62,394 bases of DNA, from contig JACQFL010000057.1 in NCBI GenBank assembly GCA_016200085.1, positions 1-62,394 of the forward strand, given 5' to 3'. The position numbers were made by a program, and so were the translations under genes. Below are positions 42,401 to 51,183 of this stretch, piece after piece (position 1 is the stretch's first letter; the number at the start of each line of letters is the position of its first letter). The notes under the pieces are model-generated. The model was given only the letters and a program-made list of their open reading frames with translations. It was not told the origin of the DNA and searched no databases. Origin of the DNA: Candidatus Rokuibacteriota bacterium. Lineage in GTDB: Bacteria > Methylomirabilota > Methylomirabilia > Rokubacteriales > CSP1-6.

Positions 42401-43645
42401 TCAGTCGACGTGATTCAGAGTCAGGGCTGCGTGGGAGCCGCCGATCCCGTGAGCGTGGACCAGCACATTGCGGATGCGAACCATTCGAGCTACGTTTGGG
42501 ACGTAGTCAAGATCGCAATTTGGGTCAGGCACGCAATAGTTGATTGTTGGTGGAACCATCCCGTCCCGAAGCGCGAGACAAGCCGTGACGATCTGCATTG
42601 CGCCAGCGGCCGACATTGGCTGACCGCACATCGACTTAATGGAGGAAATTGGCAACGACCAAGCACGCTGGCCGAATGCACGCTTGATTCCGGCGGTCTC
42701 CGCATCGTCGTAGTCCGGTAAACCATTCCCGTGAGCACACAAGTAGTCAATGTCGGACGGGCCGATTCCCGCCAGTTGCATCGCCTGGTCCAGAACTCGT
42801 GCCACGGGGGTCCCCGTTGCATCGACCTTACGCATATGTGCACCTTCAGTGACGCTTCCCCATCCTGAGATCCGTCCGTAGATCCTGGCCCCTCGAGCCC
42901 GCGCGTGCTCTTCTTCCTCGACGATTACGGCCGCAGCGCCTTCGGCCAAGACGAGCCCGGTGCGAAGTTTGTCGAACGGTCGACTGGCCTGTGATGGGTG
43001 ACCATCCCAGCGCGAGAGGACGCCGAGCGCCCTGAAGGCTTCGATGCTGACCTCTGACAGAGGAGCTTCAGTCGAACCAGCCACTACAGCGAGAGCTTCA
43101 CCTCTTGATATCTTGTCTGCAGCCCATGCGACTGCATCGACACCGGCGGCGCAAGCCGTCTCAATCGTCGCAGCTTGGCCTTTTGCGCCAACGGCGATCG
43201 CGACGTGACTTGTTGCTGCATGGCCCGGATACTCAAGCACGGACCAGGGAACCGGAGATTGCTTGTTCAGGACCGCACGCACCCCCTGTTCGCCGAGGTC
43301 GACGTATCCGCTTAACCCACTGCCGAAGGAGACGACTATCTCGACCGACGGGATTTTCGCGTGCTCAAGGTCAGCGTCTTCAGCGGCCATTCGGGCTACG
43401 GCAACGGCGAATTGACTAAACCTTCCGGCCATCTGAACTGTGCGGTGTGGCATCCAATCGAGGGCGTTAAAGTGTTTTACTTCGCCCACGATCCGACATT
43501 CGGGAGAGAGTCGGGACGCGTCGAATAGGGTCGGTGCTCCAATCCCAGACTTTCCCGCGAGGGCGTTGCGCCAGAATTCGTCGATGCCGATGCCGATGGG
43601 GGAGACGATGCCGAGGCCGGTGATCACCGCCTGCCGTTTCTTCAA
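42401..43645 (-). CDS. beta-ketoacyl synthase (FabF/KAS II-like) with altered active site
   Basis: 414 residues, thiolase fold, FabF-length. The nucleophile is Cys165 (ETACAAG) and the first His is His305 (CAHGNGLPDYD). Lys337 is kept (SSIKSMCG). The position of the second catalytic His in FabF (KSMTGH) is Gln342 here (KSMCGQ), with exactly conserved spacing. A Cys-His-Gln set is closer to the Cys-His-Asn of KAS III and chalcone synthases and may alter decarboxylation. Residues 222-237 match the usual RPFDxxRxGxVxxEGA motif. It heads the kinase operon, with no ACP or other fatty-acid gene nearby. Confidence 0.88.
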   Translation of the reverse strand: MKKRQAVITGLGIVSPIGIGIDEFWRNALAGKSGIGAPTLFDASRLSPECRIVGEVKHFNALDWMPHRTVQMAGRFSQFAVAVARMAAEDADLEHAKIPSVEIVVSFGSGLSGYVDLGEQGVRAVLNKQSPVPWSVLEYPGHAATSHVAIAVGAKGQAATIETACAAGVDAVAWAADKISRGEALAVVAGSTEAPLSEVSIEAFRALGVLSRWDGHPSQASRPFDKLRTGLVLAEGAAAVIVEEEEHARARGARIYGRISGWGSVTEGAHMRKVDATGTPVARVLDQAMQLAGIGPSDIDYLCAHGNGLPDYDDAETAGIKRAFGQRAWSLPISSIKSMCGQPMSAAGAMQIVTACLALRDGMVPPTINYCVPDPNCDLDYVPNVARMVRIRNVLVHAHGIGGSHAALTLNHVD

Positions 43646-43797
43646 GCCCCCCCCCTCGCTGAGGCGTCCACGAGCTGGTGCGCCAGCGTTTCCGCTTGAA
43701 AAACCCGCCAGTTACGTTAGCAAACCCTCTCCCTGGGACCAACATCTATATATCGACGGGCCCGCGGCGGGGGGTAAAATGGACCGGTCCGGAAGAA

Positions 43798-44592
43798 ATG
43801 CCGAGTTACCACCTCGACCGCCGCACGTTCTTGACCCTGCCCCTCGCGCTCCTGCTTGCCCCGCTCCAGGCTCGCGCGGCCGAGCCCGGGCTGCGCCGGG
43901 GCCAGTTTGCCGCCGAGGTGAGCATGCTGTTCGGCGCCCTGACGTTCCACCTCGCCGGGCCGCTCGAGGAGCGGGTGGACCGGGCCGCCGGTCGCTACGA
44001 GGTCACTCTCGAGGGCCGCGGGACCGGCGTCAGCAACCGCATGGAGTCTCGCGGGGTGCTCCGCAACGGGCGCTGGGCGCCGGTGCACGTCGCCACCACC
44101 ATGGACCTTGTCGGACGGCCCTTGCGCTCGACCATCGAGTACGACTACGAGGGGCGCCGGATCGAGTACCACCACCGCAGCGAGACCTTCTTCCTGCGTC
44201 GCGTGCGCGCCGTCGACGACGTGCTGAGCCTGCCCGCCGGGATGCACGTCGACGACGCCATGAGCGCCACGCTGAACTACGCCGACGGGCTCTGGCCGTC
44301 CAGGCCGGATGGCTCCTTCGAGACGCACGTCGTGCGTCGCCGCCGCCGGGAGGGCGAGGGGCCCGACGATGTCGAGAAGGAGTACCGGGCCGAGATCGTC
44401 CCCTTCCAGCTCAAGATCGAGCGGACGGAGGACGCGCATCCGGCGGGGGTCTTCGATCTCACGCGGTTCTCCAGCTGGGCGCGGCAGGACAAGCCCGGAC
44501 GCATCGTCTTCGGCCGTGACCGTCGCCCGGAGTCCATCGCGCTAGGGTTGATCCTCGGCACGTCGATCTCCGTGAAGCTCGGCCCGGCGTAG
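43798..44592 (+). CDS. Tat-exported DUF3108-like protein
   Basis: 264 residues from the ATG at 43798. The leader HLDRRTFLTLPLALLLAP is a twin-arginine signal ending QARA. The mature part has features of the DUF3108 group: YEVTLEGRGTGVSNRMESRG, STIEYDYEGRRIEYHHRS and a closing ALGLILGTSISVKLGPA. Such proteins are periplasmic, mainly beta-structured and of unknown function. It is translationally coupled to the sugar kinase (stop directly followed by ATG). Confidence 0.75.
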   Translation: MPSYHLDRRTFLTLPLALLLAPLQARAAEPGLRRGQFAAEVSMLFGALTFHLAGPLEERVDRAAGRYEVTLEGRGTGVSNRMESRGVLRNGRWAPVHVATTMDLVGRPLRSTIEYDYEGRRIEYHHRSETFFLRRVRAVDDVLSLPAGMHVDDAMSATLNYADGLWPSRPDGSFETHVVRRRRREGEGPDDVEKEYRAEIVPFQLKIERTEDAHPAGVFDLTRFSSWARQDKPGRIVFGRDRRPESIALGLILGTSISVKLGPA

Positions 44593-45537
44593 ATGCACGA
44601 CCTCGTCACGCTCGGCGAGGTCCTGCTGCGCCTGGCCATCCCGTCGCCCGGCCGGATCGAGACGGCGCGCCAGCTGGACGTGCAGATCGGCGGCGCCGAG
44701 GCCAACGTGGCCGCCGCCGTCGCGCGCCTGGGGCTGCGCGTGGCGTGGATCTCGGCGCTACCCGACAGCGCCTGGGGCCAGCGTGTGCGCCGCGAGCTGG
44801 CCGGCCACGGCGTCGACTGCGCGGGCGTCCGCATGATGCCCGGCGCCCGGATGGGCCTCTACTTCCTCGAGTACGGCACGCCGCCGCGCCCCATCCGAGT
44901 CCTCTACGACCGGCGGGACTCCGCCTTCGCCCGGCTCGCTCCCGTCGACGTCGACTGGGAGCCGGTGCGGCGCGCGAAGGTGGTTCACCTGGGCGGCATC
45001 ACGCCGGCGCTCGGCGACAACGGCCGCGCCCTCACGCGCCGGGCGCTGGAGGAGGCGGCGACGGTCTCGTTCGACGTCAACTACCGCGCGACGCTGTGGT
45101 CGCCGGTGGAGGCCCGGGCGTTCCTCGACGAGGTCCTGCCCCGCGCCCGCTACCTGTTCGTGGGTCAGGACGAAGCCCGCACCGTGTTCGGCCTCGAAGG
45201 CCCTGCGGAGAGGACCCTGGAGACGCTCGCCAGGGTCGCGCCGAAGGCGACCATCACGCTGCTGCAGGGCGAGGAAGGCTCCACGGTGCTCGACGGCGGC
45301 GCCCTCCTGCGGCCGCGCCGCCGCTGCGCGGTGCAGGTGGTCGATCCGATCGGCGCCGGCGACGCGTACGTCGGCGGCTTCCTCTGGGCCACGCTCGGCG
45401 GGCGGCCGGTCCAGGACGCCATCGACGCCGCGGCCGCCGTCGCTGCGCTCAAGTGCTCGATCTGGGGCGACATCGCCCTCGGGGACCCGCGGGACGTGGA
45501 GGAGGCGCTGGCCGGCGGGCCGAACGTCAGGCGCTGA
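44593..45537 (+). CDS. PfkB-family sugar kinase, 2-keto-3-deoxygluconate kinase-like
   Basis: 314 residues starting with no gap after the previous stop. PfkB signature one is GGAEANVAAAVARLG; signature two with the anion hole and catalytic Asp is DPIGAGDAYVGGFLWA. The early TLGEVLLRL and the Tyr/Arg-rich lid (YDRRDSAFARL) resemble KdgK-type enzymes, which phosphorylate 2-keto-3-deoxygluconate for entry into the Entner-Doudoroff route. Other sugars are possible. Confidence 0.85.
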   Translation: MHDLVTLGEVLLRLAIPSPGRIETARQLDVQIGGAEANVAAAVARLGLRVAWISALPDSAWGQRVRRELAGHGVDCAGVRMMPGARMGLYFLEYGTPPRPIRVLYDRRDSAFARLAPVDVDWEPVRRAKVVHLGGITPALGDNGRALTRRALEEAATVSFDVNYRATLWSPVEARAFLDEVLPRARYLFVGQDEARTVFGLEGPAERTLETLARVAPKATITLLQGEEGSTVLDGGALLRPRRRCAVQVVDPIGAGDAYVGGFLWATLGGRPVQDAIDAAAAVAALKCSIWGDIALGDPRDVEEALAGGPNVRR

Positions 45538-45569
45538 CGCGCGCGGTCGCGTGATAGAGTCGGAAGCGC

Positions 45570-48500
45570 ATGGCGGGCGACCGCATCCTCGACGGCCTCA
45601 ACGACGCGCAGCGCGAGGCCGTTACCCACGATGCCGGGCCGCTCCTGATCATCGCCGGCGCCGGCACCGGCAAGACCACCGTCATCACCCGCCGCATCGC
45701 CTGGCTCATCGCGCAGCGCCGGGCCCGCCCCGAAGAGATCCTCGCGCTCACCTTCACGGACAAGGCGGCCGCCGAGATGGAGGAGCGTGTCGACACGCTC
45801 GTCCCCTACGGCTACGCCGACGTGCAGATCTCGACCTTCCATGCCTTCGGGGATCGGCTGGTGCGCGAGCACTCGCTCGAGGTCGGGCTGACCCCGGACT
45901 TCAACGTGCTGAGCCGCGCGGAGCAGGTCATCTTCTTCCGCGATCGGCTCTTCGACTTCCCGCTGGAGCACTACCGGCCCCTCGGCGATCCGACGCGCCA
46001 CATCCGCGCCATCCTGACCCTGATCAGCCGCTGCAAGGACGAGGACGTCGCGCCGGCGGAGTATCTCGCGTACGCCGAGCGTCTGGGCCAGGCCGCGGCG
46101 GAGCGGCCCGACGACAACGAGCGACGCCAGCGCGCCGCCCAGCACGGCGAGCTCGCGCAGACCTACGCGCGCTATCAGGAGTTCATGGCCCAGAAGGGGG
46201 CCATCGACTTCGGCGACCAGATCGTCTACGCGCTCAAGATCTTGCGGTCGCGCGCCTACGTGCTCGGCTCGTACCAGCGGCGCTTCAGGTACGTCCTCGG
46301 CGACGAGTTCCAGGACACCAACTACGCCCAGTTCGAGATCGTCAAGCTCCTCGCAGCGCGTCACCAGAACGTCGCGGTCGTGGCCGACGACGATCAGTGC
46401 CTGCCCCCGGGCACGATGGTGGACACGCCGCAGGGTCGCCGGCCGATCGAGACGATCCAGGCGGGCGATGAGGTCGTCACCGCCGTCGGCAAGGGCTGTC
46501 TCGCCACGAGCGAGGTCACCCGGGTGTTCCGACGCGCCGTACGCCGGTTCTTCCGGACGTTCGAGACGGGATCGGGCGTGCGGCTCACGGCGACCGACAA
46601 CCACAAGATGTTCTGCTACGTGCCGCGGGTGGCCGTCGACAGATCGCTGACCTACGTCTACCTGATGGAGCGGCGCGGGATGGACTGGCGGATCGGGGTG
46701 ACGAACGATCTCAGCGTCCGCCTCGGCCTGGAGCGCTCCGCCGACCGCATCGTCGGCCTGCGGGCGTTCGCGTCAGAAGCCGAGGCCCGATACCACGAGA
46801 CGCTCTGGTCGCTGAAGTATGGCCTGCCGACGCTGCCCTTCCAGCCGCGGAAGCAGATGCAGCTGGTGGGCCCCTATCTCGACCGCCTCTTCCACGACGT
46901 CGACACGCGGAAGGCCGCCGAGCGGCTCGCCGCAGACCTCGGCATCGATCTCGAGGCCCACCATTTCGCGCTCGGCGCCGTCCACCGCGGCGATCGGTCG
47001 CGCGTCAAGGTCATCCTGACGATGTGCTCACGGGCCCACGTTGCCAAGGGCCCTGGCCGGCTTGCGAAGGCGCCGCCGGTGCTCCACACCGCGTCGATCG
47101 AGACGAGCGCGGCGGATGCCCTGGAGCGCCTTCGCGCCGCGGGCTTCGCTCCCCGGAAGACGCGGGTCGGCTGGAAGGTAAGCCTCACCGGGACCTCGCT
47201 CGAAGAGGTCGGCCGGACGGCCGAGCTGCTGCGCGATGTCGTCGATGGCATCCTCGAGGTCCGCTTCGCGCTGGGCGCGCGCAACGTCCAGCACAAGAGC
47301 GCGCTCGCCATGCCCGCCGGCAACGTCCTGCCCGGCCACTGCCTGCCGGTCGTCCGTGACCAGCGCGTCGTCTACGAGCGCGTGGTGTCGGTCACGGAGG
47401 AGCAGCGCACCAGCGTCGTGTACGACCTCGAGGTCGACCGGACCCACAACTTCGTGGCTGACGGCATCGTCGTCCACAATTCGATCTACAAGTTCCGGGG
47501 CGCGGCGATCTCCAACGTGCTCGGGTTCCTCCAGGTCTATCCGGAGGCCCGCCGCGTGGTGCTCAGCGAGAACTACCGCTCGCACCAGCAGCTCCTCGAC
47601 GCGTCCTACCGGCTCATCGGTCACAACAATCCCGATCGCCTCGAGGTGCAGGCCGGGATCACCAAGCGGCTCACCGCGGTGGCGGGCGAGGGCAAGGACC
47701 CCGTTCACTTCCACTACGAGACGGCGACGCAGGAAGCGGAGGGCGTCGCCGAGACGATCCGCGAGAAGGTCGTGCGCGGGGACTGGCGCCACGACGACGT
47801 CGCCATCCTGGTGCGCTCCAACAGCGACGCCGACCAGTTCCTCCGGTCGCTGAACCTCCGCAACATCCCCTGGACGTTCTCCGGGAATCAGGGGCTGTAC
47901 GGCCGCCCGGAGGTGCGCCTGCTCATCGCCTTCCTGCGCGCGGTGGCCCATCCCGACGACTCGATCAGCCTCCACTACCTGGCGTCGTCGGAGCTCTACC
48001 AGGTTCCCATCGTGGACCTCACGCGCTGCTCGACGTTCGCCGATCGCCGGCATCGCTGGCTGTTCGACGTCTTCCGCCGGGCGGGCGAGATCCCGGAGCT
48101 GCGCGACGAGATGGCCGAGGACGGCGGGCGCGCGATCGGCCAGCTCGTCGCCGACCTCACGCGCTACATGGAGCTCGGCCGCGAGATGCCGACGGGCGAG
48201 CTGCTCTACCAGTTCCTCGCGGATTCCGGATGGCTGGCGCGGATGTCGCGCGCGGCCTCCGCGCGCGACGAGGCCGAGGTCAAGAACATCTCCAAGTTCT
48301 TCAACCGCGTGCGGACGGCGTCCCGGGCGCTCAAGTACGACAACGTGCGCGAGTTCGTGAAGCACCTCGACGATCTCATCGACGCCGGCGACGACCCGGC
48401 GGTGGCCGAGGCCGACGAGGACACCCGGGCCGTGCGCGTGCTGACCGTGCACAAGGCCAAGGGCCTGGAGTTCCCCGTGGTGTTCCTGGTGAACCTGGTG

Positions 48501-49574
48501 CAGGAGAAGTTCCCGTCGCGGCGGCGGCGCGAGGCGCTCGAGCTGCCCGTCGAGCTGATCAAGGACACGCTCCCCGAGGGCGACTTCCACCAGCAGGAGG
48601 AGCGGCGGCTGTTCTACGTCGGCATGACCCGGGCGCAGCGCGAGCTGTACCTCACCAGCGCGCGCGACTACGGCGGCACGCGGGAGCGGAAGGTCAGCCT
48701 GTTCGTGCTGGAGGCGCTGGATCTTCCCAAGGACGCCGCGCGGGCCTTCAAGGGCCAGCCCATCGAGGAGATCGCGCGTTTCGCGCCGCCCGCCGGCCTC
48801 GGCGAGGAGACGCTGCCGCCGCTCGCGCCCGACGAGCCGCTCGTGCTGAGCCACAAGCAGATCGACGACTACCAGACGTGCCCGCTCAAGTACCGCTACG
48901 TGCACCTGCTGCGCGTGCCCATCCTCCGCCATCATACGGTCGTGTACGGCAACACCATCCACAAGGTCGTCGAGGCCTACCTCACGCGGCGCGCCGCCGG
49001 CACCTACATGGCGCTGGAGGACGTGCTCGCGGTGTACCAGCGCGAGTGGGAGAACCAGGGCTTCCTCACCTGGGAGCACCACGAGGCGCGCAAGGCGGCC
49101 GGCGGCCGGGCGCTCACCCGATTCTGGAACGACGAGGAGGCGCACGGCACCAAGCCCACGTGGATCGAGAAGGAGTTCGGCTTCACCCTCGGGCCCGATC
49201 GCGTCCGCGGCCGCTACGACCGGGTGGACGAGGATCTCCTCGGCGCCGTGATCGTCGACTACAAGACCAGCGAGGTCGCGGAGCGCAAGGACGCCGATCG
49301 CCGCGCGGAGAAGAACCTCCAGCTGAAGATCTACGCGCTGGCCTGGCGGGAGATGACGGGCGCCCTCCCGCAGCGCGTCGAGCTACGCTTCCTCGAGTCG
49401 AACGTCGTCGGTCGTCACGTGCCCACCGGCGCCGACCTCGAGCAGGCGACGGCCGCGGTGCAGGCGGCCGCGGCCGGCATCCGCGCGCGGCGCTTCGAGG
49501 CCACGCCCTCCTACAGGGCGTGCCGCTACTGTGCGTACAATCAGATCTGTGCATACACCGCCACGAAGGAGTAG
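45570..49574 (+). CDS. UvrD/PcrA-type helicase with RecB-like nuclease domain, interrupted by an intein
   Basis: 1334 residues as translated, about 973 after splicing. The SF1A helicase has motif I IAGAGTGKTT (about 25-34), DEFQDTN at about 245 (motif II), motif III DDDQ-SIYKFRGA split by the intein after residue 276, ENYRSH, and VHKAKGLEF (motif V). The C-terminal third is a PD-(D/E)xK nuclease: GRYDRVDE, VIVDYKTSE, and Cys residues TCPLKY, then CRYCAYNQIC, which would hold a [4Fe-4S] cluster as in AddB/Cas4. This is the layout of a double-strand-break processing helicase-nuclease. No AddB/AdnB partner is next to it. Confidence 0.9.
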   Translation: MAGDRILDGLNDAQREAVTHDAGPLLIIAGAGTGKTTVITRRIAWLIAQRRARPEEILALTFTDKAAAEMEERVDTLVPYGYADVQISTFHAFGDRLVREHSLEVGLTPDFNVLSRAEQVIFFRDRLFDFPLEHYRPLGDPTRHIRAILTLISRCKDEDVAPAEYLAYAERLGQAAAERPDDNERRQRAAQHGELAQTYARYQEFMAQKGAIDFGDQIVYALKILRSRAYVLGSYQRRFRYVLGDEFQDTNYAQFEIVKLLAARHQNVAVVADDDQCLPPGTMVDTPQGRRPIETIQAGDEVVTAVGKGCLATSEVTRVFRRAVRRFFRTFETGSGVRLTATDNHKMFCYVPRVAVDRSLTYVYLMERRGMDWRIGVTNDLSVRLGLERSADRIVGLRAFASEAEARYHETLWSLKYGLPTLPFQPRKQMQLVGPYLDRLFHDVDTRKAAERLAADLGIDLEAHHFALGAVHRGDRSRVKVILTMCSRAHVAKGPGRLAKAPPVLHTASIETSAADALERLRAAGFAPRKTRVGWKVSLTGTSLEEVGRTAELLRDVVDGILEVRFALGARNVQHKSALAMPAGNVLPGHCLPVVRDQRVVYERVVSVTEEQRTSVVYDLEVDRTHNFVADGIVVHNSIYKFRGAAISNVLGFLQVYPEARRVVLSENYRSHQQLLDASYRLIGHNNPDRLEVQAGITKRLTAVAGEGKDPVHFHYETATQEAEGVAETIREKVVRGDWRHDDVAILVRSNSDADQFLRSLNLRNIPWTFSGNQGLYGRPEVRLLIAFLRAVAHPDDSISLHYLASSELYQVPIVDLTRCSTFADRRHRWLFDVFRRAGEIPELRDEMAEDGGRAIGQLVADLTRYMELGREMPTGELLYQFLADSGWLARMSRAASARDEAEVKNISKFFNRVRTASRALKYDNVREFVKHLDDLIDAGDDPAVAEADEDTRAVRVLTVHKAKGLEFPVVFLVNLVQEKFPSRRRREALELPVELIKDTLPEGDFHQQEERRLFYVGMTRAQRELYLTSARDYGGTRERKVSLFVLEALDLPKDAARAFKGQPIEEIARFAPPAGLGEETLPPLAPDEPLVLSHKQIDDYQTCPLKYRYVHLLRVPILRHHTVVYGNTIHKVVEAYLTRRAAGTYMALEDVLAVYQREWENQGFLTWEHHEARKAAGGRALTRFWNDEEAHGTKPTWIEKEFGFTLGPDRVRGRYDRVDEDLLGAVIVDYKTSEVAERKDADRRAEKNLQLKIYALAWREMTGALPQRVELRFLESNVVGRHVPTGADLEQATAAVQAAAAGIRARRFEATPSYRACRYCAYNQICAYTATKE
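46398..47480 (+). other. intein (361 aa) with GIY-YIG-like insert in the helicase gene
   Basis: In-frame insertion within the most conserved helicase motif (DDDQ before, SIYKFRGA after). It starts with Cys277 (CLPPGTMVDTPQGRRPIE), has a block-B TxxH (TDNH at about 342-345), and ends VVHN (His636-Asn637) before extein Ser638, all as needed for protein splicing. Between the splicing halves lies YVYLMERRGMDWRIGVTND at about 362-380, which resembles the GIY-YIG strand pair, followed by a conserved Glu-rich helix. No LAGLIDADG motif was seen. The homing activity is therefore of a different type, or lost. Confidence 0.88.
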
Positions 49575-49577
49575 CCC

Positions 49578-50372
49578 GTGAGCGTCGACCGCCACGCGGG
49601 CCCGCCGGGGCCGCGCGACGATGACCGTCCCGCCGTGCCCGAGCCGAGCTTCGCCGAGCGCGCGCGCACGCTGGTGCACGTCGGGCGCACGGGGAGCCTC
49701 GCCACCGTCTCGCGCCGGCACCCCGGCCACCCGTTCGCGTCCGTCATGCCGTACGCGGTCGACGAGTCGAGCCGGCCGCTCTTTCTCATCAGCAGCATGG
49801 CCATGCACACCCAGAATCTCCAGGGCGATCCGCGCGCGAGCCTGCTCGTGATGCAGCCGGGCGTCGAGGGTGATCCGCTGGCGACGGGGCGGGTGACGCT
49901 CATGGGCGAGGCGCGCCCGGTCGCGAAGGAGGACGGCGCGGCCGTGCGCGCGGCCTACCTCGCCGCGCACGCCACCGCGGCGTACTGGGTCGACTTCGGC
50001 GACTTCTCGTTCTGGCGCCTGGAGGTGGCGGACGTGTATTTCGTGGGCGGCTTCGCGGCGATGGGCTGGATCGACGCGCGCCAGTACGCCGAGGCGCGCC
50101 CCGATCCGCTGGCCGACGTCGCCGAGGGGATCATGGAGCACATGAACCGCGACCACGCGGACGCGCTCGTCACCTACGCGCGCTTCTACGCGAGCGAGGA
50201 CGCGGACCGGGCCACGATGGCGGCGGTGGACCGGCTCGGCTTCAAGCTCCACCTGCGCAAGGACGAGCGGCGGTGGAGCGCGCGCATCGCGTTTCCGCGG
50301 GAAGTGACGACGGCCGGCCAGAGCCGCGCCGTGCTGGTGGAGATGCTGGCGAAGGCGCGGGGGAGCTCGTGA
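49578..50372 (+). CDS. HugZ-family haem-iron utilization protein
   Basis: 264 residues from a GTG four bases after the helicase gene. The N-terminal half is a pyridoxamine-5'-phosphate-oxidase-like split barrel (GRTGSLATVSRRHPGHPFASV, DPRASLLVM). The C-terminal half is DUF2470 (EGIMEHMNRDHADALVTYAR with adjacent His residues). Together they define HugZ/HutZ, which binds haem and in several species degrades it. Haem donors here could include the lipoprotein globin or GlcG (inference). Confidence 0.85.
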   Translation: MSVDRHAGPPGPRDDDRPAVPEPSFAERARTLVHVGRTGSLATVSRRHPGHPFASVMPYAVDESSRPLFLISSMAMHTQNLQGDPRASLLVMQPGVEGDPLATGRVTLMGEARPVAKEDGAAVRAAYLAAHATAAYWVDFGDFSFWRLEVADVYFVGGFAAMGWIDARQYAEARPDPLADVAEGIMEHMNRDHADALVTYARFYASEDADRATMAAVDRLGFKLHLRKDERRWSARIAFPREVTTAGQSRAVLVEMLAKARGSS

Positions 50373-50374
50373 CC

Positions 50375-50410
50375 CTGGGGCGAGCGCAAGACGAACCGGG
50401 TGAGCCCCAG
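50375..50410. terminator. hairpin between convergent genes
   Basis: CTGGGGC (50375-50381) pairs with GCCCCAG (50404-50410) across a 22-base loop, between the end of the HugZ gene and the end of the first Uma2 gene. It could serve as a weak bidirectional terminator; no T run is present and the loop is long. Confidence 0.3.
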
Positions 50411-50432
50411 AGAGCATCGGGCGCGTGCAGGG

Positions 50433-50987
50433 CTACAGGACGTCGGCGACCGCGATGACGATGTCGGAAAAGGCCGCCGGCGTGACGTGCTCGCCGCGGT
50501 GGGCCCGCGTCCGCCGGGCGTACTCGTCGCCCTGCGGCTCGCGGTAGACCTCGACGACCTCATCGTTCAGGTTCACGATCCACGCCTCGCGGATGCCCGC
50601 GCGCGCGTAGCGCGCCAGCTTGGCGCGATCATAGGCGAGCGAGGTGTCCGCGACCTCGACGACCAAGAACACGTCCTCGGGTGTGTTGCCGCGGGTTCGG
50701 TACACCTCGGGCAGCGGCGCCAGCAGCGCGAGGTCGGGATAGAGCTGGGTGACCCGACCGAGGTCCACCGGGTTCTGACATGACACCAGGGCGCGCCCGG
50801 CGACGAGCGCGCCGAAGCGCGTGGTGAGCATCATCACCGAGGTCCGATGAGGATCTCCGATCGGGCTCAACTCGACGATCTCGCCGTCGAGCAGCTCGAC
50901 CCGGTCGCCTTCGGGGAAGACCCCGGCCTCGCCCATCCGCTGGAACTCCTCGACCGTGAACAGCCGTCGCGCCACGGGCACCGCCAT
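50433..50987 (-). CDS. Uma2-family (DUF820) nuclease-like protein, copy 1
   Basis: 184 residues from the Met at 50987 (MAVPVARRLFTVEEF). The Uma2 core is a PD-(D/E)xK-like fold: FPEGDRVELLDGEIVELSPIG, PDLALLAP with the acidic residue, VVEVADTSLAYDRAKLARYA with Glu and the shifted Lys, then GIREAWIVNL. Function of the family is unknown; some are thought to be nucleases of mobile or defence context. The gene is one half of a tandem duplication: 51184-51738 encodes a protein of exactly the same length. Confidence 0.82.
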   Translation of the reverse strand: MAVPVARRLFTVEEFQRMGEAGVFPEGDRVELLDGEIVELSPIGDPHRTSVMMLTTRFGALVAGRALVSCQNPVDLGRVTQLYPDLALLAPLPEVYRTRGNTPEDVFLVVEVADTSLAYDRAKLARYARAGIREAWIVNLNDEVVEVYREPQGDEYARRTRAHRGEHVTPAAFSDIVIAVADVL

Positions 50988-51074
50988 ACCGTTCCTCCGT
51001 CGCCATTGTAGCCGACCACGATGGTCGACTGTCCACCCCTCGGTGATGCGGATCAATGCCGCGAATTGGAGACG
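50433..51074 (-). repeat. tandem duplication unit A (Uma2 gene plus leader)
   Basis: Includes the gene and about 85 bases upstream that match unit B: CATTGTAGCCGA, ATCAATGCC and GAGACG recur in the same order and spacing. Total length is about 642 bases, very close to unit B. Confidence 0.7.
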
Positions 51075-51183
51075 CCACGTCGCTGTGACGAGGTCCCGCC
51101 GCGGTCTGCGAGACGCCGTGCCGCATGCGTCGCGTGGACGTCATGTGCGCGGTCGACGTGGGTCGGGGACGAGGAACGGGCGG

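Larger units (their letters stand above)
38870..43700. other. segment of distinctly lower GC content
   Basis: Sample lines here run at roughly 45-57% GC against about 70-75% on both sides. The left border lies inside the kinase gene at about codon 333, close to the boundary between its membrane domain and GAF domain. The right border is just past the ketosynthase start. It contains the N-terminal third of one kinase, a complete paralogous kinase and the ketosynthase, suggesting transfer followed by fusion or gene conversion. Confidence 0.65.

Noticed and set aside
42950..43000. FDKLRTG peptide in the ketosynthase, resembling a common repeat-derived peptide
   Set aside because: It fits exactly into the RPFDxxRxGxVxxEGA motif expected there, so it is native sequence and no repeat copy was seen nearby.
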